Under the pieces are notes generated by a model. That model was not told the DNA's origin, ran no database searches, and saw only the letters and a program-made list of their open reading frames with translations. A program made the position numbers and the translations under genes. Positions 47,324 to 59,030 of a stretch of 64,000 nucleotides of DNA are shown here, piece by piece. This DNA is from Antedon mediterranea (taxonomy: Eukaryota; Echinodermata; Crinoidea; Comatulida; Antedonidae). Each line of letters opens with the position of its first letter. Position 1 is the first letter of the stretch. The stretch lies in assembly GCF_964355755.1 (NCBI RefSeq), contig NC_092679.1, forward strand, positions 1,862,001 through 1,926,000, in the 5' to 3' direction.

Positions 47324-48280
47324 TTACATCATGATTTGATTTTGGTTGTTCGACGACAGCCTGCCATTGAAATAAATGTTACGTGGACTTCTCATAAAAA
47401 CACACGGCGTCAATATACAGTTCACATATATTGCGCAAACCGTTCCCAGAAAAAATTGCGCACTTTCTTCAAACGTCATACCACTCGACACGCGGTACAT
47501 ATCAAATAAGAAATACGGTGACCATCCAACTATGTGAATCAAAAGCGCGACGACCAACGTCCTGGAACAACGACGCCGTTGTAGAAGTCTTTCGTTGTCT
47601 GTGGACGGCGAAAACGGTCTATGAAGACGGTAGAACACTTTGGTGTATAATGTTATATAGAGAAAACATGGGATGATTAGAAAGGCGCCTGTAATATAGA
47701 TATAATATGCTAAGCTTCTTTTGTTGGCTGTGATTATTCCAACTGTACATATGTTGTGTGCTGTTGAAGTGATGTTTGGCTCCTGGACGTCTAAGTTAAC
47801 AAGACTTGTGTAAAACATAGGCATTGGTATCATTGACGCTAAAGTTATACACCAAGACACAAAAATAGACATTTTGCAATTTCTCATCGTACACAACTGC
47901 GAAAACTTTAACGGATGACATATAGCGACGTAACGTTCCACACAAACGAGAACGTGTGTCAACAACGCCGTAGCACCTACAACGGTTGTGAAGTACCCGC
48001 TAAAACGGCACATAATGTTCAGAACGCGACTCTCGCCGTCGGTACTGGGTGCGTACAAAAGAGTCGTTAGTCGTAATGGTGCGTCCGCTAACAACATCAT
48101 TATGCTACAAACTACGATATTGATGATTAATAACATGGTGGATGATTTACGGCGGCGACGACATATATCGGCGGATAGTAATCCGTTGGTGATAAGTCCA
48201 AATATCATTAGAAACACGAAGATCGAACATAAGGTGTAACGCAACCCGTTACTTTGCACAATCCTAGAATTCATATCCAT
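47324..48280 (-). CDS. Rhodopsin-like GPCR, intronless, 318 aa
   Basis: A single open exon with seven hydrophobic helices at about 15-38, 47-76, 88-117, 135-160, 190-216, 239-262 and 273-297. Class A landmarks: Asn32 (TM1), Asp66 (TM2), Cys91 at the top of TM3 and Cys178 in loop 2 (likely disulfide), ERY 115-117 followed by VAICHPL, Trp143, Pro204, and GWSP 252-255 in TM6. In TM7 the usual NPxxY is TPCVF (291-295). The N terminus is very short (about 14 residues) and has no signal peptide. A plasma-membrane receptor coupling to G proteins is expected; the ligand cannot be told. It neighbours a second intronless GPCR on the same strand 611 bases away and converges with the hydrolase gene. Its sequence is richer in CG than its surroundings. 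No intron signal is evident. Confidence 0.92.
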   Translation of the reverse strand: MDMNSRIVQSNGLRYTLCSIFVFLMIFGLITNGLLSADICRRRRKSSTMLLIINIVVCSIMMLLADAPLRLTTLLYAPSTDGESRVLNIMCRFSGYFTTVVGATALLTHVLVCVERYVAICHPLKFSQLCTMRNCKMSIFVSWCITLASMIPMPMFYTSLVNLDVQEPNITSTAHNICTVGIITANKRSLAYYIYITGAFLIIPCFLYITLYTKVFYRLHRPFSPSTDNERLLQRRRCSRTLVVALLIHIVGWSPYFLFDMYRVSSGMTFEESAQFFLGTVCAIYVNCILTPCVFMRSPRNIYFNGRLSSNNQNQIMM

Positions 48281-48891
48281 AGTTTTCGTTGTATCATCTT
48301 TTATACGCGTATAATTACGCTGTACGCCCGATATAATAATTCCTTAAACAGGCCTAGAACGAATCGAAAACATTAACTCACTTTTATAGTGTGTTTATCG
48401 CTTTGAACAGCGAAAGCTCTGCGGTCGACTTGTATATAACAAAAACAACCATAAATATGTGCGTAAATGGCCAGTCCATGACACGAGTAGCGATATATCA
48501 GGTTCGTTTGCTTACACTTCAAACTCGCATCTACTCGGCTGCTGTTCACATTTTCGATTTTGACTATCAATTAATGACACGATATACCAAGTTCATTTGA
48601 TTCGTACATAAAAACACCAACGCAAACTAATCTCGGATAAATATGACGCGCCAAGCGGTCATTTCAAGCAATCGGTAGAGAGTCGTACAAATCAAATCCA
48701 TGAGTTCAAATATAAATTAAAAAGTGAGGTCATTTAATAAACAAAAAATATCTTGTAAACATCACATGTTAACTGATAATGATATAATTTACGATTAAAC
48801 AAGCTGTGCATACATATGGAATTACTATACAGTACAGCGATGACCGAATATAGGGCTAGGCGGGGCTAATCGGGGCTAGGCTTATAAAGAC

Positions 48892-50007
48892 TTAAACGGC
48901 GTTCGAACTACCGACTATAACATCCGCCGATAGTGTAGCGCCTGGGTATATCCCCAAGCACCGTTTACAAATCAATTTCCGTACACTTCGACGGAAAGCT
49001 GGAGAAGACCCGCAGAATATATACGGCGCCGCAGCGCAGATGAAGTACACATGCCACCAAATACACACGTTGACGAACGCACAGCTATCAAAGAACGCGT
49101 CTTTGCCGCTGATACGGTACGACTCGAACGCAATTAACGGCGACCAACAGAATACGTACGTCGCAAGCACTATCAACATGGTTATGATAAATTTTCGACG
49201 AAGATTAAAGTCATCATGTCCGTCAATCTTTTTCGTCGTCGTCTTCTTTTGTCGCATCAGTACTTTTAGATGAACGACTGCGACGGTATACGAGACGATG
49301 GTCCCGACTATGGGAATGATCAAAAATACTAAAATACATATTGAATATGCGACTACGTGCGATTCGTATCCACCACCATCATCTCGAGTATAGTCACATA
49401 TTACACGCGTGTACGTTGTATTTGGCAAAACTATAGACGTAATATTAAGAACGAGCGTGTTACGTGTACGAAACGGTATACACAATGACGTAATCAGAAA
49501 GACGACTGAACCTCCGGTGACCAATCGGAAGGCAGAGTTCGCTGTGCAGAATCGGCTGTATACTATGGGCTTTAGCACCGCTAAACATCGTTCAGCACCC
49601 AATAGGCAATGTATCCAGAGTAAAATTACACCGGTGACTGACGAAATATAGCCGAAGAAACCGCATAGTTCTCCTGAAAGTATAACAGACGAAGTGCTTG
49701 CCTTGGGCAGTCCAGTCAACATCTTCACTGGCACTACAATCAGTAACACAAGTAAATTGACGACGAATAACGAACATAACAGCGTGTTCGTTGAGGTGGC
49801 AGCTCCACGCGAAGATGTTGGTGATATTCGGCGAACATTCTTTAAAGCAACCCCATTTCCAACTAATCCAAGTACGATTGTAATCACGTACATAATTATC
49901 ATTAAAATGCGTACATATTCATGTTCTAAAATATCTTCTTGAACATTTTCAAATCTGTTTTCGGTATACATAGTGAAAGAAGAACGTATATGTTTCTCCT
50001 CTAACAA
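48892..50007 (-). CDS. Atypical rhodopsin-like GPCR, intronless, 371 aa
   Basis: A single open exon with seven helices at about 31-56, 72-97, 115-140, 160-180, 217-245, 272-297 and 310-333. Landmarks: GN 50-51 in TM1, Cys115 and Cys204 (likely disulfide), Pro232, and CWSP 287-290. Several class A key positions are altered: the TM2 Asp is Asn84, DRY is ERC (139-141), TM4 lacks its Trp, and NPxxY is APYIF (327-331). Loop 2 has candidate N-glycosylation sites at 188 and 196. A basic Cys-containing segment (about 339-350) follows TM7 and could be palmitoylated. Met13 is an alternative start. Ligand unknown. It shares strand, intronless form and neighbourhood with the GPCR at 47324-48280, but the two are clearly diverged, so they are old tandem relatives or independent retrocopies. 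Confidence 0.9.
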   Translation of the reverse strand: MLEEKHIRSSFTMYTENRFENVQEDILEHEYVRILMIIMYVITIVLGLVGNGVALKNVRRISPTSSRGAATSTNTLLCSLFVVNLLVLLIVVPVKMLTGLPKASTSSVILSGELCGFFGYISSVTGVILLWIHCLLGAERCLAVLKPIVYSRFCTANSAFRLVTGGSVVFLITSLCIPFRTRNTLVLNITSIVLPNTTYTRVICDYTRDDGGGYESHVVAYSICILVFLIIPIVGTIVSYTVAVVHLKVLMRQKKTTTKKIDGHDDFNLRRKFIITMLIVLATYVFCWSPLIAFESYRISGKDAFFDSCAFVNVCIWWHVYFICAAAPYIFCGSSPAFRRSVRKLICKRCLGIYPGATLSADVIVGSSNAV

Positions 50008-51839
50008 GAACGTAGGCCTCAGTTCCTCTAACTAACTTCTTAAATGCTAAGAGTTAGACGAGATAGTACTTTGTTATAATATGAATGACACTTGGTGCTT
50101 ATTAGCCTTTTCAACGCCTTACTTATCTCTCGGTATTGGTCAAGTGATTATCATTTGATTTAAGTCCTGTTCAAGACCTCTCATAAATCTCCACATGCTT
50201 TTCATAGCACACGAACATCTCAGAATGTTCATCAATAAATCAGCAGTACTTAATCGCTCTTTGATATCGAGGGCGCACTTTTTAGACCAGTTTACCTGTA
50301 TTTTGTTTTTTTTTTATCCGTACTATATTACATTTTTGTTCTCGCATTGTTGTACTAACACATTCATTTGCATTTGGTATTCGATTACCATTGCGTCATA
50401 TTACGCAACAGCAGCCAATTTTCTTTCACTGTATAGTTTGACTGTTTAGAGAGAGGGCGGTAGAGATGTTGTATTCGATATGTGAAATCTGTTTTTCTAT
50501 CTCTCAGCTAGTTCGAATGATTAATTGATTCGAATGAACCACATGATTTCTCATTGTAAGTCGATTTATTTTTGTTTTAACAGCTTAAATATACAAGGTA
50601 CATTATGTGACGTGTGCCTACGTTCTTTAAATATTAATAACGAGTAAGATCACTGCAGCTTAACATTACAAATATTAAATTTTAATTATTAATTAAAATT
50701 TGTAATTCGGTTTATTAATCTCGGGTTTAGTACGATTGTATCTTAGCGTAACAGAAACAGCTGAGCACCATATTCAATTATTTCAACGAACGCCGCCGGG
50801 AACCAGTGCCGAAAAGAGTGTGACGAACATACGCCCTCTATAGTTTATTAATTTTTTCATTTTCAAATAAAGTTCATAATACACTGTCACGATGTTATTT
50901 ATTGTACGAAACCACTGTACCGTGAGTTTTTTTTTATTGTATACGACACAATTATGAATTTTAAATAAAAAATTATCAATAATTATTTTGCGAGCAGAAT
51001 TATATAAATAGCCCCCTCTGTTGTGTATGAACGCGAGAAACGGATTCATTGGCCTCGACTTCAACTATTCTCTCGTTACGAGCGTGATTCATTAATTTGT
51101 TTCAGAAACCGAATGATTTCTTGAAACTTTAAGCCATGTTGGTGTTGCTTCATTCATTGAAAGGAGGTCACGGGGTCAAGTATCGCGTACTCACTTAATT
51201 CTCTCACCTTCTGATGTATAGATTTTCATAATGTGATCATGTAATTTGTAAGACATAATCTTAACGATTCGATGTGTAATTATCAATGATATAATTTCAC
51301 TCGTGTATGTCAATTAAACGGCGTAATTATACGATACTATACTCATTCCTGTTTTGTATATAATGTACACAAAACACTAAAATATTGATCGTGATTCAGT
51401 TCACATTTTTAGTTACATGCTGTGGATATTATAGGTCAAAAGTAATGTTTACAGATAGGAAGAAACGTTCTCAGTTTTACCGATACCGATAACGGATTTA
51501 ATTACATTTCGTTATTGTTTAGAAACGGGCCCAATCTAACATCAACGCGTATTGTTCTTTCACAATATAATATTGGCAAGAAACGCTGGTGGAATAGGCC
51601 TAGATATAAAACAATGTTATTATAGCCTATTACCGTCACACATATCCTGAATGTATTGACAATATTTAGGCCTAGTCTCTACCGTATGACGATTAAAATA
51701 CTGTTGGCATACGGCACCGGTGTAATTTACCGTGTATTTTACTAGACTATATTACATAAAGCGAGACACATTGTTAGAGCAGCAATATCATCCAGATATA
51801 CTTGGATACTAAAGCCTGTTTTAAATTTCCTGTCCCCGT

Positions 51840-52037
51840 TACGTTACGTTGTTTCCACTAGAACGTGACGCAGCGACGTATCGACGCAGAGTGCTGTATT
51901 GCGTAATCACAAGTGGGAACCGACGACGCAATAGTGATGCAATAGTGCTGCATGCATAAACACAATTATTAGAAGGGCATTTGCTTATGTTGCGTAGATT
52001 GCGTTACGTTGCGTCGCTAGTGAGAACCAATCTTTAC
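51840..52037. mobile_element. MITE family B, copy 2
   Basis: Contains 'gcagcgacgtatcgacgcag', 'gtgctgtattgcgt' and 'aagggcattt', shared in order with 25872-26213, and ends 'gctagtgagaaccaatcttta'. Confidence 0.6.
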
Positions 52038-52682
52038 TCGCTACATACAATTAGATCCACATTTTCTCTTTCCCACATTACTGTGATTATTATTTAAAAA
52101 AGAGCAAATCCACGCTTAATTGGAACAATTATTAATGAGTATATAGAAGGAAGCGCATTAAGCTTCAAAGTAATTTGAGAAGAACTTAATAAAGGTAGTA
52201 TTTAATGTAAAAATGCACGTTTGCCATTGAACTAGAGCGGCGGCTACAAGTAGAGCTGATAAACTGTACATACAATACAACGCTATTATCATTTCCATCT
52301 ATTATGTCTCTCCGCTGTTCAGGTTACCGATGTAGATGACTTGAATTTACCTAGACCTAAATACTATTATTCAAAGCGCTTCAAGGATCGAGCTACTAAT
52401 CGATTCTTGTGTCATAAGAATTACTTGAAATGCCAAGAAGTTAAACTTGTCAGTCGAAAATACGAAATGCAGAATGCTCAAATTTCCATGTAAATTTCTC
52501 TCCATCTAATCCGCCTCATTTACAATTAGATTCATCCGCACATGAGATGATTTCGGGAATATGTAGATTGTCTTCGTTTAAGCACGAACTCAAATCGTTT
52601 TTATTTATCGTAGTTCCGGACGCTGTAAATTCAACGTGCGCACTTTCAGAGATGCACTCGTTAACAGTACTATTAGTTTGTA

Positions 52683-52808
52683 AAGGCCAATTTACACAGG
52701 CGAGCGGTAACGATAAGCGGAAAACCACGTAGCTTGTCCCATGTAGAATCTGTGTCTTTCCTGAGCAGAAACCGCCCGTCTGCTCCGTGTTGTGTGTAAA
52801 TGGTCATA
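52683..52808. mobile_element. Possible small MITE
   Basis: 'ggccaatttacacaggcgag' at the left and 'tgtgtgtaaatggtcata' at the right are roughly inverted; the ends recall the TTTACAC ends of the element at 1438-2561. Confidence 0.35.
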
Positions 52809-53734
52809 CGGAATAAACATAGATTCTATATTTGTATTACTTTAAACTTCGCCGCGTTGCTTGATTTCAAGAATTGTCATCAGCGATTACGTTTTTTTTT
52901 TATGATGACGTAATATGTAAAGTATTAGAATGGTCAGTTTTAACGATCGTATCTTTAAAGTTGACGATTTTTAGCGTTTATTTGTACCCCCTTTTCCTGT
53001 AAAATCGTTGAATCCGTTTATTTTAACGCAACACAACGTCGATGGTTGTACGCTGGCGCGCATTGTCGCGGTAGGTCAGGACGCAATTAATTACTTAATT
53101 CATTAATTTTATGCGTGCATCCCCCTCCCCACATTGTATACGTTGACGTACGGTATGTTACAGTATGTGTGAATTCATTCCACAGCAGTATCTAACATGA
53201 ACGGTCAAACCATGGCAGGCTGTTTCTATGGCACTGTCAACATAATTCTAACGCGTAGTATAAACACATTAATGCATTTTATCGCTGTATTGCAGGAAAG
53301 CATCTGTAATAAACTTGGTTCGTATGTTTCTACATTCTCTAGATATTTCTCGTTTATTCTCTCTTACCATTATTACACTGCAGCAGCATGTAAAGTGTGC
53401 AAATCTTTTTTTCAATTACCTGTCAGCGCGGTTATTGCTACGAAGCTTCGTCTATTTTTCTTTTCAATGTAGGTTTATTTTCTCCGTTCAGCTTATACAT
53501 GCTTCTCGGCTAAGTCGTCTGCTTTTAACGCGCATACCACTAAACAGATTGTGTCGTGTTTGTGTAATATATTATGTCCTACACCTGCAGATATTCTTAA
53601 TGAACCCGGCGCTTCTTTCATGTTATAGGCCTACCAGACTCCATCAGACGATAAATAATTACAATCAACCATTTTTTTGCTCATAACAAATATATACAAT
53701 ATATTGATGGATTATTTGAACCGTCGCTTGTCAT

Positions 53735-53903
53735 TGCCTTGCGTTGCGTGCTAGTGGAAACCAAGCTTTAAGCTTTCCACCCACTTGGACGCAACTCACT
53801 AACGTGAGCCCAACGCAAGTGAGTTGACCAATCACACGCGGCAGTTCGTTTATCTATCGCGTCGTGATTGGTGCGCTTACGTCATAGTGTGAACCAAACT
53901 TAA
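53735..53903. mobile_element. MITE family B relatives, adjacent fragments
   Basis: A right end 'gtgctagtggaaaccaagct' is followed directly by another segment running from 'ctttccacccacttggacgc' to 'agtgtgaaccaaactta'. Confidence 0.45.
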
Positions 53904-54139
53904 TGGTAGATGTTGTGTTTCACAAGCAATCTGTTCCCATTGGCAATTTATATGATAATTTTAAGGTTCAGTGTTGTCCCAGTGTAGCTGTTAATTGCCA
54001 TACCCCTATCAACGTGTACCTATGTACATTATATGAAGCAATGAGCATTGCATACCCAACGGGTTGAAGCAGGTTAATTATACAATATTGTACAATGGTT
54101 CAATGACCCTAAGATCGATTAAAAGCTATTCGCTCAGGT

Positions 54140-54370
54140 GAATGATGATGAGGAGGAGGGATGATATGAGGGTGATGATAGTGATAGTGATTATGATAAT
54201 GACGATGATGATAATGATTGATGGCGATGATGATAGTGATTATGATGATAGTGATTATGACGATGATGATGAAGAATATGAGGATGATGATAGTGATTAT
54301 GATAATGACGACGATGATAGAGGAGATAGTGACGGTGATAGTGATATTATCTATCTTTCATAGTGATGAT
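54140..54370. repeat. GAT/GAC trinucleotide microsatellite
   Basis: An imperfect (GAT)n run mixed with AGTGATTAT units; it translates as an Asp-rich frame that is not taken as a gene. Confidence 0.88.
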
Positions 54371-55234
54371 GACTAGTGTAGACTTTGTGGTTTTATTTTT
54401 AATTTATTGATTTTGCAATTGAACCACTATTAAGACCAAACAAAGTGTCCTATTAATTTGGTTGCCCCTTGAATAGAGGTTGACCTTTGTGTTAAAACAT
54501 CTCGTTCGTTTTGAGGGGGATTGTCCCCATAAAAGACTGACATCTGAATAAGGGTGTCCCACAGTTCTACTGTATTATTGGTTGTTGAGTAGATATATGT
54601 GATGATTGTACTTGTGCCTATCTAATGTGTTGTACTCTATATTAGGCCTATATAAACTGTCAAAAAAAAACATCAAATTAGTGTTTTTGTTTTTCAATAT
54701 TTTTTTAGCTGTAACAATACTATGTTGTAACAACTGTTGCGTAGTTGAATCTAAAGAAATTATTTCCTATTTTGAAACGAATTCGTAATTTGTCGACTGC
54801 AGGAGATGAAAATAATTAAATTTTGTTGATTCATTCGCAAATTCCGTGACTTCTTTTAAATTCTGAAATAGAACAAATTATTTTCATTCATCAGGCACGA
54901 CTCTAGTTAGCGTTACTTGTCATTGGCAAACGAAATACTACCAATTACAAGCAGTACATCAGAGATTCCGATAAAATACACGATATCAGATCGTTTTATG
55001 TTCGATGCACTAATCGTCGCCAAGGGATATAGCTTTCACTAGCTCGGTAAACGCATTTCATTCGGCTATGTATACTCTATTGATCTTCTGAAATTAAAAC
55101 GTTGTTGACTGTTGCTAGTATGGAACGCCGAAATTTTACACCAATGTTCAGCAATTTCTGGTATTATTCCGGACTGATTTACAAACTCCGAAAAAAATCA
55201 AATTGCCGAAATTTAACGTTACGTGATGGAACCT

Positions 55235-55367
55235 GTTAGTACCGTATACCGGAATTCCGTGTAATACTTCTAAGTCTACCTCCGCATACACTCTGCGCCG
55301 TTAGTAGCGTATACCGGAATTCCGTGTAATAAGGGTTAGTCTCCCTCCGCATAAACTCTGTTCAAGT
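55235..55367. repeat. Tandem repeat, 2 copies of about 67 bp
   Basis: 'cgtataccggaattccgtgt' appears at about 55242 and 55309, each followed by 'cctccgcata.actctg'. The unit contains the palindrome CCGGAATTCCG. Confidence 0.8.
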
Positions 55368-56839
55368 CTTCAAAGTATAGACCTATATATATATATATAT
55401 ATATATATACTGTTGTTGCGCCATAGCTTTATTCGTATAAGAGTATAGTCTGCTTGTCTTTACACGCGGGCAAAAATGAGCATATAGCAGAACTTATCAT
55501 TACATAAAATATAGTCTTTCTTTGCAACTGTTGCTAATTCTCGATGACTGGTCACTATTTCCACATGACCCTAAATACAATCCACACAAATATATTTGTT
55601 TAAAGTTAAACATTATATATGTTTTTTACTTTCTACTTATACAATTCTAAACGTAAATTAAAGGTCATTTCATACGCTCTACTTACGTGTTCATGCGCAC
55701 TACATTATTACGCGCGACCGCTTAAGCACGTCACAAATTATTACTATTTTACGAGCATATTGTTAAAATTAAACACTGTGTGCGAATATATAGTCATATT
55801 TTGTTGTAGCGATTAGTACCTCGTAAATGCCGTTTAATTTTTTACTGTTTGAAGCTATAATTATAGCCAAGTCATATGTCATCGCCTTTATTAATGTCCA
55901 TCCCAAAAATATATTTCTTGTAATAATAATATTAGAATGACGTTGTCATAACCATCAATTTCTCTGACTTAAAATAATAATTATGCTAATCAACGTCAAT
56001 GTGATGGGAATATTGATGTGAATTTTCAACGTTTAAATTCTTTAAATTGCTTTCGATACGATTTGTTTTTCGTATATCATAAAATCATAGCATGAAATAT
56101 TGTATCAGTGTTGATGTCGTAGCGAACGCGGTATGAATCAGCCTAGCTCCCGTTGAGACCATAATCTTATCTCTGTTCTATTATAATGTATTATCCTTCT
56201 CTTCATCCGCTTCATCTCGCGATTTTATTGAGAACATCCCGTCATCTTCTCGCCAGGACTCTAACCTTGGCGTTTTTATAACGAAGCATCTGATTGGAGG
56301 ATATAATAAGTTTCGTTTCGCATGAGTAATTCGCACAACCACGCGTACATCTGAAAAAAGTTCGTTTCGCACTACGACACTCCAATCAGACAGTCTTCAT
56401 CAACATCTAAGAATTTTGCTATATTATTAGAATCTATTAACGGAGGATATAGTTCAAGCAAGACAGTTTCAATCGGAAACCTTTGAGGCGATTGTTTCAT
56501 TTATTTCGGATATGTTATGAAATAAATTGACGACAAATGATGCTTATGGGTGTACCATTATAACAACGAGAGACGTTGAGGATATACGCCGGCTCATAAA
56601 GGCGATTGTAAATACACCCAGGAGAAGTAAGTAAATAATGTCTATTTATTTGTATATTGTTAAACTATAGCGTTAGAGTGATTGCAGTCGACTGAATTAA
56701 TTATTCGGTCAAAATGCAAAACTCACGGAAGACTAGTATTATTCTACTTGCAATGGTTTGAGGCTCAAGATCTGAGATTAAAAAGGTTAGCTGTAATAAA
56801 AGGTATAGGTATAAAGTGGCATTGTAGTCGAAAATGAGT

Positions 56840-56979
56840 AAAGCTCTGTCTACACTATCAAACTTTATGCGATGTGCCCATATATAGATATGATGGTGTC
56901 ATATCACTACCATATTTGAGCATATCACTGCCATATTTGGGCACCGTTACATTTATTTTTGTCAGTGTAGACAGAGCTT
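56840..56979. mobile_element. MITE family A, intergenic copy
   Basis: Starts AAAGCTCTGTCTACACTATC and ends 'gtcagtgtagacagagctt'. Confidence 0.85.
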
Positions 56980-58189
56980 GGTATGAGAATGTAAACGTTG
57001 TAGACAGGGGTACGGTTACACGGGGTTTTGTGTTTGGGAACTTAACTTTTGTTACGTACATTCGATTTATCTCCACAAGCTAAGACAAAATGTGTTCTCT
57101 GTAATAATTATATAGCGATTCAATATTTGAATATCGGTTTATAAAGAAATGCATAATATCTTAGATTCGAATGACAGGAATATTGTCGATTTTTCTTTAT
57201 TGTAAACTATGATAGCAATTTGATATATATAAAAACATGAATAATGATTCCACGTTCGTACTCGGTGTCAATACTCAAAGGACAAAGGGTCATATTCTGT
57301 ATTATCATTTACATTTATGAATATTAATACCGATATTTAGGAAAGTTTATGATATTTGTAACATATAATCAATGAAGTGGATTCGGATTTGGCTTTCTTT
57401 ACAAAGAAGGCTGTAATCTGTGTAGCAGAAAAGCATTTCAAACTTAAATGTAACGAAATGACGCACTCACGTCTCGTTATACATTAACGTCGCGCGCTAC
57501 AAACACGTCGGAATTACCCTCAGAAAAAGCAAAAAAAGCATTTCGTCTGTGAAATAACAGCTTTAAAAACCCAGTTATAATGTTTAGGGCCTCGTTTTTA
57601 TTATTACCATGACTGCAAATAGTTTTAGACGAAAGTGGCCCAATATAAACGTCATTAAATCCAGTCCATTCGGTAGGTTCAAATGCATTTCAGCGATATA
57701 TTTATTCCCTGTGAATATTATTACCCTTTTCATCGGCCGTTCATTCGCCTCCTCATTTCTGAACCTTCGTTTAAATATCACCATATCGGTGCTTGACAGT
57801 TTGAATATCTTGAGATGTAATGCTAATTCGTTTTAATTCAAGTTTATTCTGTAATTGTTTCGTTTATCTGCTGTTAATGACCACGACGACGAGCCAGTCG
57901 TAAACCTGCGTCCAATTCCCTGATGGTCAGAATTTCTGCTCTAATTAGGAACAATATTAAGTAACGGAATCGATTCCTAGTAAATGTCAGAATTAAATAG
58001 CTGATTATGTTTTTAATTTACCTCCTTGTAATTAACGTTTCGTTCAAATTTATTTTAGAGTTAAAGGATTTAAATTGCAACAATCATGTTCATTATCATA
58101 ATCTTATTCTCTCATTTTCTTCATTCTTCTGATTTTTCTCCCTCCTTGTCATCTTCAATTCGGCTACTTCATCGATTTGAAATACCTTT

Positions 58190-58372
58190 GCAAAATCATT
58201 ACACAAAATGGAACTTTTTTCACAAAAATGGCACTTTTTTCCAAACAACAAATGGCATTTTTTTCCACAAATAAGGGGACTTTTAAAAAAAAAAATGGTA
58301 CTTTTTCCAAATAAAACATTGCACTTTAAAAAAAAGTAGCTCCTTTTCCACAAAGTTGCACTACAAAAATTC
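58190..58372. repeat. Degenerate repeat of about 25-32 bp
   Basis: Variants of 'aaaatggcacttttttcca' recur about six times. Confidence 0.6.
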
Positions 58373-58741
58373 AAAACATCGTCATAGGCGAATTAAGATT
58401 TGTCATCACTTCTACCACATGGTTGTCTCCTATGAAAGGGGCACTTTTATGATATCTACGGGCTTGCAACCGGTACGGAAATTCTTCCAATCAACCTATT
58501 CTTCTATTCATAATTATTCACAATTTCATTAATGTATAATTCTTTTGCTCTTTCACTTTCGTTTCATTACGTCGCCATTTTATTTACAATATTCATAGTA
58601 TATTTCATCTATGAATCATTTTGGTATTATTTACAGACTTTAATTCTGTCACTTGGATGCTGTCAATATCCATTCAAATCATTTCGTGTTCATTCGCTCT
58701 GAATTTATTCGCCACTGATTTTGTAGGACAAATATATATAT

Positions 58742-59030
58742 TTTTTTCCCTACAATAAACTACAATAATGAAATACTCTTTTCTTATCTTACAATACATC
58801 TAATACCAGCGTTGAATACTGAAACAATAACTACGAAGGCCTAAACGTCTCTTAACTTTCTGTGAATTAACATCCGGCCACATTCATGTATGTTTTTCCC
58901 TACAGTAAACTACAATAGTTAAATACTATTTTCTTATCTTCCATCTTATACCATAGTTGAATCTCTTTACTAAAATACTCAAACCATAACTACGGAGGCC
59001 TAAACGTGCCTTGAATTTTTGTGATCGTTT
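58742..59030. repeat. Two diverged direct copies, about 140 bp each
   Basis: 'tttttccctacaataaacta' and 'aactacgaaggcctaaacgt' (first copy) recur as 'tttttccctacagtaaacta' and 'aactacggaggcctaaacgt' (second copy, from about 58892). Confidence 0.75.

Noticed and set aside
47988-49942. Plus-strand frames of 77-83 residues
   Set aside because: Antisense shadows of the two GPCR genes.
52516-52728. 70-residue minus-strand frame
   Set aside because: Partly overlaps a possible MITE, and no homology or splice partner could be recognised.
54142-54363. Asp-rich 73-residue frame
   Set aside because: GAT microsatellite.
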